This document shows positions 1-8,288 of a DNA stretch of 64,000 bases, one piece after another. Where the stretch lies: positions 27,440 through 91,439 of the forward strand of contig NZ_BSFN01000019.1 of the NCBI RefSeq assembly GCF_027922365.1, read 5' to 3'. Under the pieces are notes generated by a model. It saw only the letters and a program-made list of their open reading frames with translations. It had not been told where the DNA came from and searched no databases. The translations under genes and the position numbers were made by a program. The stretch's first letter is position 1. Each line of letters starts with the position of its first letter. This stretch comes from Pseudomonas turukhanskensis (GTDB lineage: Bacteria > Pseudomonadota > Gammaproteobacteria > Pseudomonadales > Pseudomonadaceae).

Positions 1-396
1 CCGGCGCTGACGTTGCCGATCTTTGATGGCGGTCGCCTGCGTGCGCAATTGGGTGAACGCTCGGCCAGCTACGACTTGGCCGTGGAGCACTACAACCAGA
101 CCGTGATCGCGGCGCTGCACAGCGTCGCCGATGTGTTGACCCGCCTGCATTCGCTGCATGAGCAACAGCAGCTGGTCGCCCACTCGCTCGCCCTGGCGCA
201 AACCAATCGGCACCTGGCTGGGGTGGCACACCAGCGTGGTCTTACCGATTTTCGCGCGGTGCTGCAGGCGCAAACCGACGTGTTCCAGCAGCAGCGCTTG
301 CAGCAACAGGTGTTGGCCGCGCAACTCGGTAGCCAGGCGCAGTTGTGGGTCGCCCTCGGTGGTGGCGTGCTGAGTACAGATGAGGTAGCGCCATGA
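1..396 (+). CDS. Outer membrane efflux channel, NodT/OprM family (C-terminal part)
   Basis: The reading frame is open from the first base, so the N-terminus lies outside the window. The visible 131 residues begin with PALTLPIFDGGRL, the signature that precedes the second helical repeat of RND/EmrAB-type TolC-like channels, followed by long coiled-coil-like helices rich in Gln, Leu and Ala. The channel would span the outer membrane and periplasm and accept substrate from the HlyD adaptor encoded at 2754. Its stop overlaps the next start in an ATGA (393-396), so it is translationally coupled to the FUSC pump. The family is confident; the substrate is unknown. Confidence 0.88.
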   Translation, partial: PALTLPIFDGGRLRAQLGERSASYDLAVEHYNQTVIAALHSVADVLTRLHSLHEQQQLVAHSLALAQTNRHLAGVAHQRGLTDFRAVLQAQTDVFQQQRLQQQVLAAQLGSQAQLWVALGGGVLSTDEVAP

Positions 397-2549
397 GCAC
401 GGTAACCCTGCAACCGCTGCGCGCGCTGCTGGCCGACTGGGGCCGCAGTGAAGGCCTGAGCTGGGTGTTTGTAGCCAAGGCATTGGTCACTGCGTTTCTG
501 GCCCTGTGGTTGGCGTACCGCCTGCAGCTGCCGCAGCCAAGCACGGTGCTGGTGACCGTCTTTATCATCATGCAGCCGCAAAGCGGGCAGGTGCTGGCCA
601 AGAGTTTCTACCGCCTGATCGGCACCTTTGTCGGCCTGGCGATGATGGTGCTGCTGATTGCTTTGTTCGCCCAGGAGCGCGTGCTGTTTTTGCTCAGCCT
701 GGCGTTGTGGATCGGCCTGTGCACGGCAGGTGCTACCCGCTACCGGGACTTTCGTGGCTATGCCTGCGTGCTGGCCGGCTATACCGCCGCCATGATCGGC
801 CTGCCGGCCACACTGCACCCCGAAGGCGCGTTTATGGCCGCACTGTGGCGAGTGCTGGAAATCAGCCTCGGCATTCTCTGCACCGGCGTAGTCAACGGCC
901 TGCTCTTGCCGCAAACCAGCAGTAGTTCATTGCGCAGCACCCTGGCCGTACGCTTTCGCGACTTCGCCGGGTTTGCCTGGGAAGGCCTGGCCGGTGAGCT
1001 GCCGCCCACTCGGTTCGAACAACTGAATGCACGCTTTGCTGCCGAAGCTGTGGGCCTGGAAAACCTGCGTAATGCCAGCGCCTTCGAAGACCCGCATTAC
1101 CGCCTGCGTAGCGGTCGGCTGGCGCGGCTGAACAACGAGTTCATGCTGCTCTCCACCCGCTTTCACGCGCTCTATCAGTTGCTGCGCCGCCTGCACGTGG
1201 CGGGCGAGCAGGGCGTGGTGGACGCGTTGCAACCGTGCCTGGCCGAAGTGGCCGCCGTGCTGGCGCCGTTGCGCACGCGCCTGTGCAGCGATGCCGAAGC
1301 GGTGCAATTGGCCGAGCGCGTGGAGGCCTGCAAGGTGGAGCTGATGGAACAGATTCGCCGCGCCCGCTTGCAACTGAATATGCAGCAGCCTAATGAAGCG
1401 CAGATGCTCGATTTCAATACCGCCGCCGAGCTGCTCTATCGCTTTGCCGACGACCTGCACAGCTACGCACTTACCCACGCCTCCTTACTCGATCATCACC
1501 ATGTGCGCGAGCAATTCACCGGGGCTTTTACACCGCGCGCCAATGGCACGGCCGCCATCGTCGCCGGACTGCGCGGGTCGCTGTTGATGCTGGTGCTGAG
1601 TGCGTTCTGGCTGGCCACCGCCTGGCCCAGTGGCACCACGCTGGTGATGACTGCCGGCATGATCACCGGTTTGGTGTCGGCCGGCGCCAACCCCAAGCGC
1701 CTGGCCGGGCAACTGTTTGTCGGTGCCTGCGGCGGCGCGGTGCTGGGTTTTACGCTGCTGTTTTTTGTGCTGCCCCGGCTCGACGGGTTTGCCTTGCTGT
1801 GCTGCGCCCTGACGCCGGTGTTTGCGCTCGGCGCCACCTTGCTTACGCGGTCGCAGTGGTCCGGCATTGGCACCGGTTTGCTGGTGTGGTTTTGCATGCT
1901 GTCGCTACCGGCCAACCTGACCCTTTATAACCCCTACGGCTTTATCAACGAATACCTGGCCGCGCTGCTGTCGATGGCCATGGCAACGCTGGCTACCGCG
2001 CTGATTCTGCCGCCCAATCGCCCCTGGTTATGGCGACGTCTGGAGCATGACTTGCGCATGCGCGTGGTGTTTGCCGTCAGCGGCAAACTCAAAGGCCTGG
2101 TGGCCGGGTTTGAAAGCGGCACACGGGATTTGCTGAACCAGGCCCACGGCTTTTCCAGCAGCCGGCCGGATGTGCAGCGCCAGCTGCTGCGCTGGATGTT
2201 TCTGGTGCAGGAAGTGGGGCATGCGGTGATCGAGCTGCGCCAGGAACAAGCTGCTCTGCCAGCTCAATCTTGCTACGGCGAAAACACCCGTTGGCGCCGG
2301 GCCATTCGGGTGATGGGGCGGGCGCTGATCCGCTTGTTCGTACGCCCGACCGAGCAGCACCGCCAACGCGCGCTGACGGCGGTGGAGCATGCCATTGCCG
2401 CCGTACGCGGTACCCCTGAACCGCGCGCACCGCAGTTCGACACCTCGCCACTGCGCCGAGTACTCAGCTACCTGCACTTTATCCGCAGCGCCCTGCTCGA
2501 CCCCGAGTCCCCGCTGGCACCTGCTGCCGGAGCTGCCCATGCCGCGTGA
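393..2549 (+). CDS. FUSC-family inner membrane efflux transporter (AaeB-like)
   Basis: The 718-residue protein has two hydrophobic blocks of several membrane helices (about residues 28-175 and 395-545), separated and followed by soluble helical regions. This is the duplicated layout of the fusaric-acid-resistance / aromatic-acid exporter family (AaeB, FusB). It sits between the outer-membrane channel and DUF1656/HlyD genes with start-stop overlaps on both sides, the usual Pseudomonas arrangement for an efflux operon exporting aromatic acids or similar compounds. The actual substrate cannot be read from sequence. The start at 393 is supported by the ATGA overlap with the channel gene. Confidence 0.9.
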   Translation: MSTVTLQPLRALLADWGRSEGLSWVFVAKALVTAFLALWLAYRLQLPQPSTVLVTVFIIMQPQSGQVLAKSFYRLIGTFVGLAMMVLLIALFAQERVLFLLSLALWIGLCTAGATRYRDFRGYACVLAGYTAAMIGLPATLHPEGAFMAALWRVLEISLGILCTGVVNGLLLPQTSSSSLRSTLAVRFRDFAGFAWEGLAGELPPTRFEQLNARFAAEAVGLENLRNASAFEDPHYRLRSGRLARLNNEFMLLSTRFHALYQLLRRLHVAGEQGVVDALQPCLAEVAAVLAPLRTRLCSDAEAVQLAERVEACKVELMEQIRRARLQLNMQQPNEAQMLDFNTAAELLYRFADDLHSYALTHASLLDHHHVREQFTGAFTPRANGTAAIVAGLRGSLLMLVLSAFWLATAWPSGTTLVMTAGMITGLVSAGANPKRLAGQLFVGACGGAVLGFTLLFFVLPRLDGFALLCCALTPVFALGATLLTRSQWSGIGTGLLVWFCMLSLPANLTLYNPYGFINEYLAALLSMAMATLATALILPPNRPWLWRRLEHDLRMRVVFAVSGKLKGLVAGFESGTRDLLNQAHGFSSSRPDVQRQLLRWMFLVQEVGHAVIELRQEQAALPAQSCYGENTRWRRAIRVMGRALIRLFVRPTEQHRQRALTAVEHAIAAVRGTPEPRAPQFDTSPLRRVLSYLHFIRSALLDPESPLAPAAGAAHAA

Positions 2550-2739
2550 AGTGCACGTGCTGGGCGTGTACATGCCCAGCCTGACCCTGCTGTTTCTGCT
2601 TTGCGTACTGCTCGGCTGGGGCCTGGACCGGTTGCTCGCCTGGCTCGGTGTCTACCGCCACGCCTGGCACCCCACGCTGCTGCGCGTCAGCCTGTTTATT
2701 TGCCTGTATGGCGCGTTGGCGCTGTGCATTTATCGTTGA
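2539..2739 (+). CDS. DUF1656 small membrane protein (AaeX-like)
   Basis: A 66-residue protein starting at ATG 2539, inside the last codons of the FUSC gene. It begins MPREVHVLGVYMPSL and has two hydrophobic segments (about residues 10-30 and 45-65), matching DUF1656/AaeX proteins that accompany FUSC exporters. A longer in-frame start at 2389 would bury the gene in the FUSC frame and is rejected. Its exact role is not known for the family; its consistent position between pump and adaptor suggests an accessory subunit. Confidence 0.85.
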   Translation: MPREVHVLGVYMPSLTLLFLLCVLLGWGLDRLLAWLGVYRHAWHPTLLRVSLFICLYGALALCIYR

Positions 2740-2753
2740 GCCGAGCCCCCACC

Positions 2754-3650
2754 ATGTCCGCGAAAAAAGTCATCAGCGTATTGGTCAGCCTGCTGGTGTT
2801 TGCCCTGGCGCTGTGCGTGCTGCGCACCCTCTGGACCCACTACATGGATGCGCCCTGGACCCGCGATGGGCGGGTGCGTGCCGATGTCATCAATATCGCT
2901 GCCGACGTCGGCGGGCTGGTGGAAGAGGTGGCGGTGGCCGACAACCAGACGGTGAAAAAGGGCGACCTGTTGCTGCGCATCGACCCCACGCATTTCCAGT
3001 TGGCCGTGCAGCAGGCCGAAGCCGACGTGGCGGCGCGCAAAGCAGCGTTGAATCGGCGCCGGGACAACGCCCAGCGCCGTGCCGATATGGATGAGCAAGT
3101 GGTGTCTCGCGAGAGCCGTGATGACGCCAGCCACCTGGCCGACGCTGCCCAGGCCGATTACCAGAGAGCGCTGGTGCACCTGGAGGCCGCGCGCCTGGAC
3201 CTCAAACGCACCGAAGTGCGCGCGCCGGTCGACGGCTATATCACCAACCTCAACGTTTACCGTGGCGACTTCGCCCAGCGAGGCCAGGCCACCATGGCGC
3301 TGGTGGACAGCCACTCGTTTTATATCAACGGCTACTTCGAAGAAACGCGCCTGCCGCTGATAGCTGTCGGTGCGCCGGCCGAAATACGCATGATGAGCGG
3401 CGCTCGTTTGCAGGGGCATGTGGACAGTATTTCCCGCGGCATTTACGACCGCGACAACCCGCAGAGCCATGAGCTGACGGCGGATGTGAACCCCACATTC
3501 AACTGGGTGAGGTTGGCGCAACGGGTGCCGGTGCGGATTCGTATCGACAGCGTGCCCGATGGGTTGCTGCTGGCAGCGGGGATGACGTGCACGGTGGTGA
3601 TCGAACCCGACAGTAATGATGCGAATGAGCTGTTGTTGGAGGTTGAGTGA
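2754..3650 (+). CDS. HlyD-family periplasmic adaptor (AaeA-like)
   Basis: The 298-residue protein starts at ATG 2754 (MSAKKVISVL), 14 bases after the DUF1656 stop. The frame is open from 2601, but that start overlaps DUF1656 almost fully. One N-terminal membrane anchor (residues 5-25) is followed by the adaptor barrel-lipoyl segment with WTRDGRVRAD, DVGGLVEEV and GDLLLRID, a coiled-coil hairpin around residues 85-150, and a return lipoyl/beta-barrel half (TEVRAPVDGYI). It would link the FUSC pump to the outer-membrane channel. Last gene of the operon; a REP-like repeat follows. Confidence 0.9.
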   Translation: MSAKKVISVLVSLLVFALALCVLRTLWTHYMDAPWTRDGRVRADVINIAADVGGLVEEVAVADNQTVKKGDLLLRIDPTHFQLAVQQAEADVAARKAALNRRRDNAQRRADMDEQVVSRESRDDASHLADAAQADYQRALVHLEAARLDLKRTEVRAPVDGYITNLNVYRGDFAQRGQATMALVDSHSFYINGYFEETRLPLIAVGAPAEIRMMSGARLQGHVDSISRGIYDRDNPQSHELTADVNPTFNWVRLAQRVPVRIRIDSVPDGLLLAAGMTCTVVIEPDSNDANELLLEVE

Positions 3651-4051
3651 GCGACTCGGTCGTTCACCGTCATTCCCGCGTAGGCGGGAATCCAGACGCT
3701 CGCGCCTTACTCAATACACCGCCCCGATCAACAATCTGAATCCCCGCCTGCGTGGGGATGACGGAGGTCTTGATTCATTTTGTCGTCCGTCTTCTACGGC
3801 CGATTATTGCGATTCCAGTCAACAGTCCTTGGCCATCTTCGCGCTTAAACCGCACCCGGCCAAAACCTAAAATAAACACGCCCTCCACGCAGGGGCACAT
3901 GCTCGGAAAGGCATGGTTTTACCGCCGTTTTCCACCCGATTTCGGCGGGCTCCAATCGACACCCAAGCAGCAACCTCGGCTGGCAAATTTTCCACGAAAA
4001 AAGGCGCCAGCCGACTACTCCTCGAAGCACCACCTAACAGGTAAACACCCC
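3651..4051. other. Intergenic region with a paired palindromic repeat
   Basis: No gene is supported here. The first third holds the bipartite REP-like element at 3667-3764. The remainder (3765-4051) is AT-richer and must contain the promoter and leader of the first DUF2790 gene, but no convincing -35/-10 pair was identified. Confidence 0.6.
3667..3764. repeat. Bipartite REP-like element, type A copy 1
   Basis: Left arm CCGTCATTCCCGCG-TAGGCGGGAAT and right arm ATCCCCGCCTGCG-TGGGGATGACGG are each small palindromes and are also inverted relative to each other, bracketing about 45 bases. Related copies lie at 7156-7252, 10163-10192 and 53222-53375. It sits after the efflux operon, where it could fold as a transcript-end hairpin. 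Confidence 0.8.
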
Positions 4052-4318
4052 ATGAAAGCTCTAGTTTTACTGGCGATGGCGGGCTACGCCTGCGCGTCTC
4101 TGGCCGGCGAGTTGCCGAACCTCAGCGATAGCCAGGAACAACCTGCAGTCGAGCAATATGCCTACGGCATGGAAATGGATGTGGCCCGCGTCATTTCCAT
4201 TTCCAATGACAACCACGAATGCGCCGTCGGCCCAGCGTGGATGACGTTCGAAGACCATCAAGGCCGGCGCCATACCGTTGAGTATCGGCAGATGGGCGAT
4301 GGCTGTTCGAATGGTTGA
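4052..4318 (+). CDS. DUF2790 small secreted protein, copy 1
   Basis: An 88-residue protein with a signal peptide (MKALVLLAMAGYACASLAG, cleavage probably after ASLA) and a C-terminal domain bearing AYGMEMDVARVIS, CAVGPAWMTFED and a terminal EYRQMGDGC, characteristic of the DUF2790 family found largely in pseudomonads. Two Cys residues (in ECAVG and DGCSNG) could form a disulfide. Function unknown; periplasmic or secreted location is inferred from the signal peptide. A paralogue follows at 4587. The longer frame open from 3752 is rejected because the signal peptide starts at 4052. Confidence 0.85.
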   Translation: MKALVLLAMAGYACASLAGELPNLSDSQEQPAVEQYAYGMEMDVARVISISNDNHECAVGPAWMTFEDHQGRRHTVEYRQMGDGCSNG

Positions 4319-4335
4319 CCACTAGCGGTCAGCAG

Positions 4336-4362
4336 GCCCTCTCTGCGCAATGTAGGGAGGGC
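4336..4362 (+). terminator. Hairpin after first DUF2790 gene
   Basis: GCCCTC ... GAGGGC stem extended by a wobble pair, 17 bases after the stop of the first DUF2790 gene. A closely similar hairpin follows the paralogue, so the hairpin appears to have been duplicated together with the gene. There is no long T-tract, so termination strength is uncertain. Confidence 0.5.
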
Positions 4363-4586
4363 GAATCAGACGGTCGATCTGGCTCAGTATTTCCCTACGC
4401 GGCATATCGAAAATACTTCCGATGCATAGGAGTTTTCGCGCCAGTCTCTGGCTCAGGTCTGACGTCATATAGCTCCACCAAACCCTAAGGTACTCACGCC
4501 GCCAACTTGCGGCGCAGGGGTGTGCACCTTCATGCAAAAGCGTGCCGCTCATCAATCACCCAAGCAGTACCTGAGGGGTAATACCG

Positions 4587-4850
4587 ATGAAAGCCAAAGC
4601 TTTAGTGTTTCTCGTATTGGCCGGCTATGTCGGCGTCACGCTGGCCAGTCAGACGTCTACCGACCACGAAAGCCCGGATCAACCACCGATCAAAACCTAT
4701 GCGTATGGAATGAAGCTGGACATCGCACGGGTTATTTCGATTAAAACCGATAACCCGACGTGCACGGTCGGCCCGGCCTGGATGACTTACGAAGACAGCG
4801 TCGGCGACCGCCATGTCCTTGAGTATCGGCGCATGGGTGATGGCTGCTGA
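4587..4850 (+). CDS. DUF2790 small secreted protein, copy 2
   Basis: An 87-residue paralogue of the protein at 4052. It has a signal peptide (MKAKALVFLVLAGYVGVTLAS) and the same landmarks: AYGMKLDIARVISI, CTVGPAWMTYED, EYRRMGDGC. The two mature domains are clearly alike while the linker after the signal peptide differs. A 268-base spacer separates the genes, enough for an independent promoter. Function unknown. Confidence 0.85.
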   Translation: MKAKALVFLVLAGYVGVTLASQTSTDHESPDQPPIKTYAYGMKLDIARVISIKTDNPTCTVGPAWMTYEDSVGDRHVLEYRRMGDGC

Positions 4851-4876
4851 CAGCGTCGCTTGCCAGGAGTCGGCAA

Positions 4877-4903
4877 GCCCTCTCTGCACAGGGTAGAGAG
4901 GGC
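4877..4903. terminator. Hairpin between DUF2790 copy 2 and metR
   Basis: GCCCTCTCT and AGAGAGGGC form a 9-bp perfect stem around a 9-base loop. It lies between two convergent genes and could end transcripts from both sides. It resembles the hairpin at 4336-4362. Confidence 0.65.
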
Positions 4904-4911
4904 GAAAGGCT

Positions 4912-5835
4912 TCACTTTTCTTTCGCCGCGCTCACGCCTTCAAGGGTGGAGAACGAGGTGTCTTTAGCGGTCAGCAGAAAGTCGCGCATAAATGGCGCAT
5001 CAAGCATGTCGGTGCGAATACCGGCATACAGCGTGGCGAACAGCCCCTTGTCCCCCAGCCGTTTGGCCGTCACATAACCGCGCGAGCTGTACTCGTGCAG
5101 CGCCCAGTTCGGCAGGCCGCACACCCCGCGGCCGCTGGCCACCAGTTGCATCATCATCACTGTCAGTTCCGAGGTGCGCACTTGTGCTGGCTCGATATCG
5201 GCCGGTTCCAGAAAACGGGTGAAAATATCCAGGCGGTCACGCTCCACGGGGTAAGTGATCAGGGTTTCCTTGGCCAGGTCGCCGGGCACGATATAGGGCT
5301 TTTTGGCCAGGTCGTGCTGGTTGGCCACTGCAAGCATGGCTTCGTAGGTAAAGAGTGGTACGTAGGTGATGCCGGAGAGGTCGATGGGGTCGGAGGTGAC
5401 CACCAGGTCCAGATCACCGCGGGCCAACGCCGGCAGCGGGGCAAAGGAAAACCCTGACGCCAGATCCAGTTCCACTTCCGGCCAGGCGTCACGGAATTGG
5501 TCGATGGTGGGCATTAGCCATTGGAAGCAGCTGTGGCATTCGATGGCCATATGCAAACGCCCGGCTGTGCCGCCAACCAGTCGCGCCATATCTCGCTCGG
5601 CGGCGCGTAGTTGGGGTAGCAGCGAGTCGGCCAATTGCAGCAGACGCAGGCCGGCGCTGGTAAAGCGCACCGGCTTGGTTTTACGCACGAATAGCGGCAT
5701 GCCCAGGCGCTCTTCCAGTTCCTTGAACTGGTGAGAGAGAGCCGATTGGGTAAGGTGCAGGCGCTCGGCGGCGTCCACCAGGCTGTCGGTTTCGCGCAGC
5801 GCGTGCAGGGTTTTGAGGTGGCGCAATTCCAGCAT
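4912..5835 (-). CDS. metR: LysR-family transcriptional regulator MetR
   Basis: The 307-residue protein has an N-terminal LysR winged helix-turn-helix (residues 1-60; AERLHLTQSALSHQFKELE is the recognition region) and a periplasmic-binding-like effector domain. The start MLELRHLKTL, the segment AIECHSCFQWLMP and the segment VASGRGVCGLPNWA are hallmarks of MetR, which activates methionine synthase genes with homocysteine as co-inducer. The gene it normally controls (metE) is not divergent here: upstream lie a REP-like element and an unrelated hydrolase. The call is confident from sequence; the target set is inference. Confidence 0.92.
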   Translation of the reverse strand: MLELRHLKTLHALRETDSLVDAAERLHLTQSALSHQFKELEERLGMPLFVRKTKPVRFTSAGLRLLQLADSLLPQLRAAERDMARLVGGTAGRLHMAIECHSCFQWLMPTIDQFRDAWPEVELDLASGFSFAPLPALARGDLDLVVTSDPIDLSGITYVPLFTYEAMLAVANQHDLAKKPYIVPGDLAKETLITYPVERDRLDIFTRFLEPADIEPAQVRTSELTVMMMQLVASGRGVCGLPNWALHEYSSRGYVTAKRLGDKGLFATLYAGIRTDMLDAPFMRDFLLTAKDTSFSTLEGVSAAKEK

Positions 5836-6157
5836 GGTGGGCTCTCGACGCGGGTGGTGGGGCGAACGTGAGCGAAACTAACGTGAATTAATCTATCGAT
5901 CAATTGCTTTGTATTGAGTGCCGCTCATTTTGGTGGCGAGCGTCGTAGGAGCGAGCGTGTTCGCGAAGCGTTGCCCGTGCGCACCTACGGCGTAGGTCTG
6001 AATACCAATTCGCGAGCACGCTCGCTCCTACAGAAATTGTGTTGAAGTCATGACCGTTCGGCGCCCTTCATCAAATTGTCACGGTTGTGTGGCAGCGCGA
6101 TCCTGCGTCTGTCAGCACAATCCGGCCTTACTGGGGTTTGCGTGTTGGTGTTTTCTT
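5836..6157. other. Divergent intergenic region metR / hydrolase with a REP-like repeat
   Basis: No gene is supported. The space between the divergent metR and hydrolase starts contains the inverted repeat at 5944-6033; both promoters must flank it. No MetR-type TGAA-N5-TTCA site was recognised. Confidence 0.5.
5944..6033. repeat. REP-like inverted repeat with CGTAGG ends
   Basis: CGTAGGAGCGAGCGTGTTCG at the left is mirrored by CGAGCACGCTCGCTCCTAC at the right, with an inner palindrome CCTACGGCGTAGG. The arm matches the common Pseudomonas element written GCGAGCACGCTCGCTCCTAC. It lies in a divergent promoter region rather than downstream of a gene. Confidence 0.85.
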
Positions 6158-7147
6158 ATGCGTGCGTTTCTTTTCTGGGCCGCCTTGTGGTGTGCCTTGC
6201 CGTCTTTTGCGGCCTCGCGGTGTGATGTCAATGTTCCAACTCAACGGGCCGATCTGGGCGAAGTGAACCTCGCTTACCAGAGCATCGGCCGTGAGTCCGA
6301 CCCTGCATTGCTGCTGGTGATGGGTCTGGGCGGGCAGTTGATTCATTGGCCGGATGAGGTAGTGGTTGCCCTCTGCCAGCAAGGTTTTCGGGTTATTCGT
6401 TACGACAACCGCGACGTCGGTCTGTCCACCTGGGCACAGGCGCCGGAGTCGGCCAACCTCACCTATGAAGTGCTGCGCTACAAGCTCGGCTTTTCGGTCG
6501 CGGCGCCTTATCACTTGACCGATATGGCGCAGGACGCCCTGGGCCTGATGGATAACCTGCATGTCTCGCGCTTCCACGTACTGGGCGCAAGCATGGGCGG
6601 CATGATCGCTCAGCACATGGCCGACATGGCGCCCGGGCGTGTGGCCAGCCTGACCCTGATCATGACCAGTTCCGGCGCCCAGGGCCTGCCAGAACCCAAG
6701 CCGGCCTTGCTGGCGTTACTGGCCCGCCGCGAAGCGCCGAACCGCGAAGTGGCCATTGAGCAACAAGCCGACCTGTTGGCCGCCCTCGGTAGCCCCACCG
6801 TTCATGACGACCGTGAATTGCTGAAAGAACAAGCCGCCATCGCGTATGACCGCGCGTTCAATCCCGCCGGGGTGCAACGTCAGATTCTGGCGATTCTGGC
6901 CGAGCCCAGCCGTGTGGCATTGCTCGATCGCCTGCGGGTGCCGACGCTGGTGGTGCATGGCACGGCCGATCCGCTGCTGCCGGTGATGCATGGTGTGCAT
7001 GTGGCGGCACATATCAGGGGCGCTCAGTTGAAGTTGATTCCGGGGTTGGCACACCGCTTTCAGGAGGCGTTCAAGGCGCCGTTGCTGGCGGCGGTGTTGC
7101 CCTATCTGGCTGAGCATCGGCAACCGGTGGGGTTGGCGCAGCTTTGA
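6158..7147 (+). CDS. Exported alpha/beta hydrolase
   Basis: The 329-residue protein from ATG 6158 starts with a signal peptide (MRAFLFWAALWCALPSFAAS). The alpha/beta hydrolase core shows the HG-loop equivalent LVMGLGGQLIHWP, the nucleophile elbow GASMGG (Ser), the acid region HGTADPLLPV and the catalytic His in GLAHRFQ. The frame is open from 6050, but that N-terminus lacks export features, so 6158 is preferred. Family members include esterases and lactonases; the substrate is unknown. Monocistronic, followed by a type A repeat. Confidence 0.85.
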   Translation: MRAFLFWAALWCALPSFAASRCDVNVPTQRADLGEVNLAYQSIGRESDPALLLVMGLGGQLIHWPDEVVVALCQQGFRVIRYDNRDVGLSTWAQAPESANLTYEVLRYKLGFSVAAPYHLTDMAQDALGLMDNLHVSRFHVLGASMGGMIAQHMADMAPGRVASLTLIMTSSGAQGLPEPKPALLALLARREAPNREVAIEQQADLLAALGSPTVHDDRELLKEQAAIAYDRAFNPAGVQRQILAILAEPSRVALLDRLRVPTLVVHGTADPLLPVMHGVHVAAHIRGAQLKLIPGLAHRFQEAFKAPLLAAVLPYLAEHRQPVGLAQL

Positions 7148-7155
7148 AATCCCAG

Positions 7156-7252
7156 CGTCGTCCCTGCGCAGGCGGGGACCCAGACTTTTGGATCGGGCGT
7201 AATTCTGCGTAAACACCACTATTCTGGATTCCCGCCTGCGCGGGAATGACGG
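7156..7252. repeat. Bipartite REP-like element, type A copy 2
   Basis: CGTCGTCCCTGCG-CAGGCGGGGAC and TTCCCGCCTGCG-CGGGAATGACGG bracket a spacer resembling the reverse of the spacer in copy 1 (shared TTGGATCGGGCGTAAT-like core). It starts 8 bases after the hydrolase stop. Confidence 0.8.
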
Positions 7253-7382
7253 AGGAGGGCGTCGCTCCTGCACATCCCCACCGCGTTTCTGTCGCCACCC
7301 ATCCCATGTATCTGCTCTACCCTCGCGACATAACCCGGCAACCGCGCTATGGTCGCCGGCTATTTTGGTTCATGGAGCAGAC

Positions 7383-8288
7383 ATGAAGCTCTCCGGTCGC
7401 GGGGTGGCATTGTCGGTGACAGCCTCCTTGCTGTTCGCCTTTATGCCGGGCTATGTAAAGCAGCTGGCGCCGCTCGACGGTGTGCAGATTTTTGCCCAGC
7501 GTGTGCTCTGGTCCATTCCCTTGGTGTTGCTGCTGGTTGCGTTGTCGCGGCAATGGGGCCTGCTGTTCGGCGTGTTGCAGCGCCTGCGCCGCGAGCCGTT
7601 GCTGGTGCTGGCGTTGCCGGTAGCGGCGGCCCTGATCGGCATTCAGTGGGGGCTTTTTCTCTGGGCGCCGCTGCAGGGCATGATGCTGGACGTCACCCTC
7701 GGCTACTTTTTGCTGCCCCTGACCATGGTGCTGGTCGGCCGGGTGTTTTATCAGGAGCGCCTGAGCCCGCTACAGGGCATCGCCGTGGGGCTGGCGTTGC
7801 TGGGGGTCCTGCATGAACTGTGGCTGACCCGCGCGTTTTCCTGGGCCACGCTGGTGACGGCGTTGGGTTACCCGCCGTATTTCATGCTGCGCCGCTGGAT
7901 GCGCCTGGACTCGCTCTCGGGTTTTATTCTGGAAATGCTGATGCTCGCCCCGGTGGCGATCTGGCTGATCCACATTTATGGCCCGGCCGATCTGTTCACC
8001 CAGGCGCCGCACATGTGGTGGCTGCTGCCGGGCATCGGCCTGCTGGGCACCCTGGCATTTGCCGCAATGATGGCTTCCAGTCGGCTGCTGCCGCTCGGTG
8101 TGTTCGGCATTCTCAGTTATGTGGAGCCGGCGCTGCTGTTTGCCGTGGCGGTGCTGTTTCTAGGGGAGACGTTCAACCCGGCGCAGTTGTGGACCTATAT
8201 CCCGATCTGGCTGGCGATTGTGCTAACCGGCTGGGACAGCATTCACGTGCTGCGCAAGCAGGCGCGGCAGCACGTGCAAGCGCAATAG
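7383..8288 (+). CDS. rarD: RarD family EamA/DMT transporter
   Basis: The 301-residue protein has about ten hydrophobic segments in two EamA halves. The N-terminus MKLSGRGVALSVTASLLFAF and the segment YVKQLAPLDGVQIFAQRVLW are typical of RarD permeases. ATG 7383 is chosen over the in-frame ATG 7365 because GGAG lies six bases upstream. Transported substrate is unknown; the family is named from a chloramphenicol-sensitivity phenotype. Its last 66 bases overlap the convergent NUDIX gene on the opposite strand. Confidence 0.88.
   Translation: MKLSGRGVALSVTASLLFAFMPGYVKQLAPLDGVQIFAQRVLWSIPLVLLLVALSRQWGLLFGVLQRLRREPLLVLALPVAAALIGIQWGLFLWAPLQGMMLDVTLGYFLLPLTMVLVGRVFYQERLSPLQGIAVGLALLGVLHELWLTRAFSWATLVTALGYPPYFMLRRWMRLDSLSGFILEMLMLAPVAIWLIHIYGPADLFTQAPHMWWLLPGIGLLGTLAFAAMMASSRLLPLGVFGILSYVEPALLFAVAVLFLGETFNPAQLWTYIPIWLAIVLTGWDSIHVLRKQARQHVQAQ

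Noticed and set aside
4322..4555. 77-codon minus-strand frame between the DUF2790 genes
   Set aside because: Unusual composition, overlaps a hairpin and the second gene's promoter region, no recognisable domain.
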